Shown here: positions 7,988 to 11,244 of the stretch, piece after piece | Layout: each line of letters begins with the position of its first letter | How positions within the stretch are numbered: the first letter of the stretch is position 1 | NCBI GenBank assembly: GCA_025361105.1 | Contig: JANYAW010000156.1 | Coordinates: 1 to 11,244, forward strand | DNA: 11,244 nt | Direction: 5' to 3' | Origin: Rhodocyclaceae bacterium | GTDB lineage: Bacteria; Pseudomonadota; Gammaproteobacteria; Burkholderiales; Rhodocyclaceae | The notes under the pieces: generated by a model | Seen by the model: the letters and a program-made list of their open reading frames with translations, nothing else | Told to the model about the DNA's origin: nothing | Database searches by the model: none | Program-made: the position numbers and the translations under genes

Positions 7988-9208
7988 ATGAATCTGCTAG
8001 CCAACTTTGGTTCTTCGGAAATTCGCTTGCTCCTGATTGGTCGCGGTTTGCGTGCATTTGTTGATGGCTATGTGGCGATTTTGTTGCCGGTGTATTTGCT
8101 TGCGCTTGGCTTGAGCACGCTGGACGTCGGCTTGCTCAGCACGGCAACTTTGTTGGGCTCGGCAACGCTAACTCTGATCGTTGGTGCCTGGGGACATCAT
8201 TTTGCGACGCGGCGCTTGTTGCTGTCGGCCGCGTTACTGATGGCAGCAACCGGCTTGGCATTCATCAGTTTTGAGAGCTTTTGGCCACTGCTGCTGGTCG
8301 CTTTCGTCGGTACGCTCAACCCTAGCGCGGGCGATGTCAGCGTGTTCCTGCCACTGGAACACGCGCAGATTGCCGGGGCCACGTCAGACAGCAATCGCAC
8401 GACCATCTTTGCCCGATACAGCTTGATTGGATCGCTCAGCGCGGCATTGGGTGCGCTCTGCGTGGCCATACCCGAGGCGCTCGCCAGCCAGGGTGTCGAG
8501 CGTTTGCCTGCGCTGCGCTGGATGTTTGTGTTTTATGCGCTGACCGGATGCGTGGTCTATCTGCTGTATCGCCGCTTGCCAAAATTCGAGGCACATGAAG
8601 TGCAGGCTCGCCCGGCACCATTGAAGGAGTCGCGTGCGATTGTGATTCGCATTGCGGCGCTGTTTTGCGTCGACGCCTTTGCCGGCGGCTTAGTGTTGAA
8701 TTCCTTATTAGCTTTGTGGCTGTTTGCGAAATTCGATCTGTCGCTGGTCGCCGCTGGTTCCTTCTTCTTTTGGTCTGGTCTGCTCAGCGCCGTTTCGCAA
8801 CTCGCTGCTCCGCTCGTGGCACGGCGAATTGGATTGCTCAACACGATGGTATTCACCCACATTCCGGCGAATGTTTTTCTGATTCTGGCGGCACTGGCGC
8901 CCACACTGCCATTCGCATTGGGGTTTTTATTGCTGCGCGCCCTGCTTTCGCAAATGGATGTACCAACACGCAGCGCCTACGTGATGTCGGTGGTGACCCC
9001 GCCCGAGCGTGCCGCCGCCGCGAGCTTCACCGCCACACCACGCAGCCTCGCCGCGGCGCTGGGGCCAACGCTGGGCGCGGCCATGTTCGCGGCGGGATTT
9101 TTAGCCGCGCCACTGCTGGTCGCCGGAGGCCTGAAAATCGCTTACGACCTCGCGCTGTGGCGATCTTTTCGCTTGCATGCGGTGGATGAAAAACCACTGG
9201 TCAAATAA
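7988..9208 (+). CDS. Major facilitator superfamily transporter
   Basis: This is an inner-membrane secondary transporter of 406 residues, dominated by hydrophobic helices with the spacing of about 12 transmembrane segments, the normal MFS size. The first helix region contains GLRAFVDGYVAILLPVYLLALGLS. The loop between helices 2 and 3 (GAWGHHFATRRLL) is a degenerate form of the MFS motif A. A second conserved block, DVPTRSAYVMSVVTPPERAAAA, precedes helices 10-11 and is typical of an uncharacterised bacterial MFS branch. The ATG at 7988 is preceded by only a weak GAG (7974-7976), 11 bases upstream, so expression may be low or regulated. The gene is divergent from the lipoprotein pseudogene and is followed by a hairpin repeat. 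Substrate cannot be inferred from sequence; efflux of hydrophobic compounds and uptake of a breakdown product are both possible. Confidence 0.85.
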   Translation: MNLLANFGSSEIRLLLIGRGLRAFVDGYVAILLPVYLLALGLSTLDVGLLSTATLLGSATLTLIVGAWGHHFATRRLLLSAALLMAATGLAFISFESFWPLLLVAFVGTLNPSAGDVSVFLPLEHAQIAGATSDSNRTTIFARYSLIGSLSAALGALCVAIPEALASQGVERLPALRWMFVFYALTGCVVYLLYRRLPKFEAHEVQARPAPLKESRAIVIRIAALFCVDAFAGGLVLNSLLALWLFAKFDLSLVAAGSFFFWSGLLSAVSQLAAPLVARRIGLLNTMVFTHIPANVFLILAALAPTLPFALGFLLLRALLSQMDVPTRSAYVMSVVTPPERAAAASFTATPRSLAAALGPTLGAAMFAAGFLAAPLLVAGGLKIAYDLALWRSFRLHAVDEKPLVK

Positions 9209-9214
9209 ATCACC

Positions 9215-9243
9215 CCAGTTGGTGCTGGTGACACGCCGTCACC
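9215..9243 (+). repeat. Intergenic copy B of the dispersed repeat, with a hairpin
   Basis: The stretch starts ccagttggtgc. Bases 9227-9232 (ggtgac) pair perfectly with 9238-9243 (gtcacc) around a 5-base loop. It begins 7 bases after the MFS stop. No T-tract follows, so it is not a standard intrinsic terminator, though it could protect the 3' end of the transcript. It shares 22 identical bases with 5716-5737 and 23 of 29 positions with the inverted copy at 3543-3571. Confidence 0.5.
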
Positions 9244-9528
9244 GAGGTCCTTCGTTCGCCGCCGCTTCTGCCCTGACGAGTTTGTGTTTGCGATAAGGCG
9301 AAACGGAATTTATTGCGCCCGTGGCCAATTATTTCTTGCTTATTTCTGGCGATGCATAACCTCAACCACCGCCCCAGAAAATGCTGCGCCTTCAAAACCC
9401 CTCACGAGGTCTTCATGCACCAGTTGCACTCGCGTCATAACCTCGTTGCACTTCAGACTTGAATCCGCCGATCAATTACAAACAAGCGATGCTTCACAGC
9501 ATGATTGCTCCTAAGAGTATCTGTTACT

Positions 9529-9534
9529 GAAGAG
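9529..9534 (+). promoter_or_regulatory. Ribosome binding site of the methyltransferase gene
   Basis: GAAGAG lies 12 bases before the ATG at 9547 and 6 bases before an in-frame TTG at 9541. It argues against an earlier in-frame TTG at 9505 and leaves 9541 or 9547 as the start. Confidence 0.5.
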
Positions 9535-9546
9535 TTAGAATTGGCT

Positions 9547-10560
9547 ATGAGTCTTCACAACACACTTGATCGCGAATTCCCCGACATGATGGAGCGACAT
9601 CCAACAATTTCGGATTGCTACTCGGCGGCGACGCTGGCTTCCCTTTATGCAGGCGATTGCCTCGAAATGCTGTCCACCATGCCGGACGATGAGGCTCACT
9701 TGATTGTTACTTCACCGCCATACAACTTGGGGAAAAAATACGAGAAGCGTGATGACTTTGACAAATATCTATCATGGCAGGAAAGCGTTATTGATGAGTG
9801 TGTGCGCGTGCTTTCCCCTCGTGGCAGTATTTGTTGGCAGGTTGGTAACTATGTCAATGCTGGTGAAATTATTCCTTTGGATATCGCGTTGTTCCCTGCA
9901 TTCGCAAAACATGGGTTGAAGCTACGTAACCGGATCATCTGGCATTTTGAACATGGATTGCACTGCTCCAATCGCTTGTCTGGACGACATGAAACTATCC
10001 TGTGGTTTACGAAGACGAACGACTACACATTCAATCTTGATCCGGTTCGTGTGCCCCAAAAATATCCAGGAAAAAAATATTTCAAAGGACCAAAGGCTGG
10101 ACAGTTCTCAGGCAATCCAATCGGAAAGAATCCTGGGGACGTTTGGATTTTCCCCAACGTAAAAAACAATCACGTCGAAAAGACCTTACACCCCTGTCAG
10201 TTTCCCATTGAACTGGTTGAACGCTTGATTTTGTCAATGACGCAACCGGGTGACCTAGTACTGGACCCGTTCGCTGGCGCGGGGACTTCAGTCGCGGCGG
10301 CTGTGCGGCACGGGCGGCGTGGATGCGGTGCAGAAAAGATGCCCGAATACGTCGCGATAGCTCGTGAAAGAATTGCACAGGCAATGGACGGCACTTTGCC
10401 TGTACGTCCAATGAACACACCGGTTTATGATCCAAACAAGGCTGGTAGCAGCCTGACTCGCAATCCTTGGACCGCTCCCTTCGTAGCGCTCGAAACGGCC
10501 ACGTCACCAAAGCAATATCGCTTGCTTCAAGAACGCACGGCTTATACGGTAAGCAAATGA
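9547..10560 (+). CDS. Type II DNA methyltransferase, beta class (N4-cytosine likely)
   Basis: It methylates the site cut by the overlapping endonuclease gene product and so protects host DNA. From the ATG at 9547 the protein has 337 residues. The catalytic motif IV is TSPPYN (S56-P57-P58-Y59) near the N-terminus, and the AdoMet-binding motif I is DPFAGAGTS (240-248) near the C-terminus, preceded by EKTLHPCQFPIELVERLI. Catalytic motif before AdoMet motif defines the beta class. SPPY is typical of N4-cytosine enzymes, and relatives paired with BglII/BstYI-type nucleases are, as I recall, N4-cytosine methylases, but some SPPY enzymes modify adenine. A TTG at 9541 (6 bases after GAAGAG) or at 9505 would lengthen the protein slightly; 9547 is the only ATG there. 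Its stop overlaps the nuclease start as ATGA. Sampled 60-base lines inside it (9721, 9841, 10021) are 38-42% GC, against 62-70% in lines of the MFS gene (8101, 9061), which suggests foreign origin. Confidence 0.88.
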   Translation: MSLHNTLDREFPDMMERHPTISDCYSAATLASLYAGDCLEMLSTMPDDEAHLIVTSPPYNLGKKYEKRDDFDKYLSWQESVIDECVRVLSPRGSICWQVGNYVNAGEIIPLDIALFPAFAKHGLKLRNRIIWHFEHGLHCSNRLSGRHETILWFTKTNDYTFNLDPVRVPQKYPGKKYFKGPKAGQFSGNPIGKNPGDVWIFPNVKNNHVEKTLHPCQFPIELVERLILSMTQPGDLVLDPFAGAGTSVAAAVRHGRRGCGAEKMPEYVAIARERIAQAMDGTLPVRPMNTPVYDPNKAGSSLTRNPWTAPFVALETATSPKQYRLLQERTAYTVSK

Positions 10561-11168
10561 GAATCGTCAAAACCTACTCGCATCTCAACGGGCTGGAGTA
10601 TTTGCTGGTACATAAGAAGAAATTGTGGGCGGAAATTCAAGCAGTGATACAACAGGTTGATGCCGAAGCTTGCCGCACAAAAGTAAGCAAAGAGTTGCGA
10701 ATGAAAGGGCAATTGAAATACAGCCCGATTGATATGAACCGCCACTTCAACGACTTACTCAAGGCGCGCGACTGGCGAGAGAGTCGCGTTACCTACTGGG
10801 TGACCGATGACGAGAAAATTATTCGACAAACCATCGCACAGCCGGCCGACGAGCAAAGGCGTGAAATTGAGAAGGCCGGTCTAACGCCGATCATGAGCTA
10901 CAACCAAACGGACTTTGTGAAGGATCGAGTAGCGATTGAAGTTCAGTTTGGCAAATACGCTTTCGTTGCTTACGATTTATTTGTCAAGCACTTGGCCTTT
11001 TATGTGCGCGATCAAATTGATGTCGGCATTGAGATATTGCCAATGAAGGCATTGCAGCATCATATGTCGTCTGGGCCAGGTTACTATGAAGGTGAGCTCT
11101 ACAACGTCATCCGAAATGGACGCGGCGTTCCGTCCGTACCACTGGTCATCGTCGGCATCGCGCCGTAA
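10557..11168 (+). CDS. BglII/BstYI-family type II restriction endonuclease
   Basis: This is a homodimer-type PD-(D/E)XK nuclease predicted to cut a palindrome with a GATC core (BglII cuts AGATCT, BstYI cuts RGATCY). The 203-residue length suits the family. The active site is readable: D119 in NQTDF, then E128 and Q130 in AIEVQFGK. The D-x8-E-x-Q spacing equals that of BglII (D84, E93, Q95, recalled from its structure), including Gln where most relatives have Lys; K133 follows. The C-terminal half holds the conserved blocks AYDLFVKHLAFYVRDQID and SSGPGYYEGELYNVIR. The chosen ATG overlaps the methyltransferase stop (ATGA), which suggests translational coupling so that protection is made first. 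An in-frame start at 10467 would add 30 residues lying inside the methyltransferase gene and is rejected. No controller (C) protein gene is visible. Only 76 bases follow before the window ends, with no gene and one weak 5-base stem at 11197-11209. Confidence 0.9.
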   Translation: MRIVKTYSHLNGLEYLLVHKKKLWAEIQAVIQQVDAEACRTKVSKELRMKGQLKYSPIDMNRHFNDLLKARDWRESRVTYWVTDDEKIIRQTIAQPADEQRREIEKAGLTPIMSYNQTDFVKDRVAIEVQFGKYAFVAYDLFVKHLAFYVRDQIDVGIEILPMKALQHHMSSGPGYYEGELYNVIRNGRGVPSVPLVIVGIAP

Positions 11169-11244
11169 GCGACTCTCACACGTCATGAGGCTAAGAGAGA
11201 TGCCATCTCGATGAAGCTGACAAATAATAGAGAGTAGACCACGG

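Larger units (their letters stand above)
9209..9546. other. Gene-free stretch between the MFS gene and the restriction-modification genes
   Basis: I see no convincing coding sequence in these 338 bases; short open frames on both strands lack recognisable motifs and ribosome binding sites. The stretch holds the hairpin repeat at 9215-9243, a small stem at 9489-9493/9498-9502 (atgct/agcat), and near its end the ribosome binding site of the methyltransferase gene. It probably carries the promoter of that gene, though no clear -35/-10 pair stands out. It is also where base composition shifts from GC-rich to AT-rich. Confidence 0.5.

Noticed and set aside
9227..9243. Intrinsic terminator after the MFS gene
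   Set aside because: The stem is perfect but short and no T-run follows, so it is recorded only as part of the repeat.
9353..9445. Repeated cataacctc about 84 bases apart in the gap before the methyltransferase, considered as a direct repeat or attachment-type site
   Set aside because: The shared core is only about 9 bases, with no integrase or further copies, so chance is a fair explanation.
10467..10556. An earlier in-frame start that would add 30 residues to the endonuclease
   Set aside because: The added residues lie inside the methyltransferase gene and resemble no family sequence. The ATGA overlap at 10557 gives the usual family length.
11197..11209. Small hairpin gagat-gcc-atctc after the endonuclease
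   Set aside because: A 5-base AT-containing stem with a 3-base loop and no T-tract is too weak to call a terminator.

Overview
The window looks like chromosomal DNA of a Gram-negative, probably gammaproteobacterial (less likely betaproteobacterial), environmental bacterium. The grounds are Sec signal peptides, a lipobox protein, a periplasmic PQQ/haem dehydrogenase-type protein, a bacterial wax ester synthase, and Shine-Dalgarno-led genes of medium to high GC. Family assignments come from recognised motifs read by eye; no database search was possible.

Layout. (1) Bases 1-7134 are a forward block: an M28/PA-domain metallopeptidase cut by the left edge; a secreted SdsA-type alkylsulfatase with a complete metal site; a WS/DGAT acyltransferase with a 42-residue lysine-rich tail; and, 11 bases later with a GTG start, a PQQ beta-propeller protein with an N-terminal CxxCH haem site that resembles polyvinyl-alcohol dehydrogenase. 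(2) Bases 7157-7930 on the minus strand hold a lipoprotein gene of the DAPG/phloretin-hydrolase-like type. It is in one continuous frame but interrupted by two in-frame TAG codons, so it is called a pseudogene. (3) An MFS transporter (7988-9208) is transcribed divergently from it; a 6-12-6 dyad lies between the two starts. (4) A 338-base gene-free stretch follows. (5) A compact type II restriction-modification pair closes the window: a beta-class SPPY DNA methyltransferase overlapping by ATGA a BglII/BstYI-family endonuclease with the D-x8-E-x-Q active site. The methyltransferase gene is visibly more AT-rich in sampled lines than the MFS gene before it and may be horizontally acquired.

How the genes may work together (inference). 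The alkylsulfatase would release fatty alcohols from sulfate esters, the WS/DGAT would esterify alcohols with acyl-CoA for storage, and the PQQ protein would oxidise alcohols in the periplasm. The broken lipoprotein belongs to a family that includes beta-diketone C-C hydrolases, which suggests an alcohol-to-diketone-to-cleavage route analogous to PVA degradation. The best leads are this oxidase/hydrolase pairing, the two ambers in an otherwise intact gene, the basic tail on the WS/DGAT, and a small dispersed repeat (two intergenic copies plus a 22-base exact match inside the PQQ gene). No CRISPR array, tRNA, rRNA, transposase or integrase was seen.
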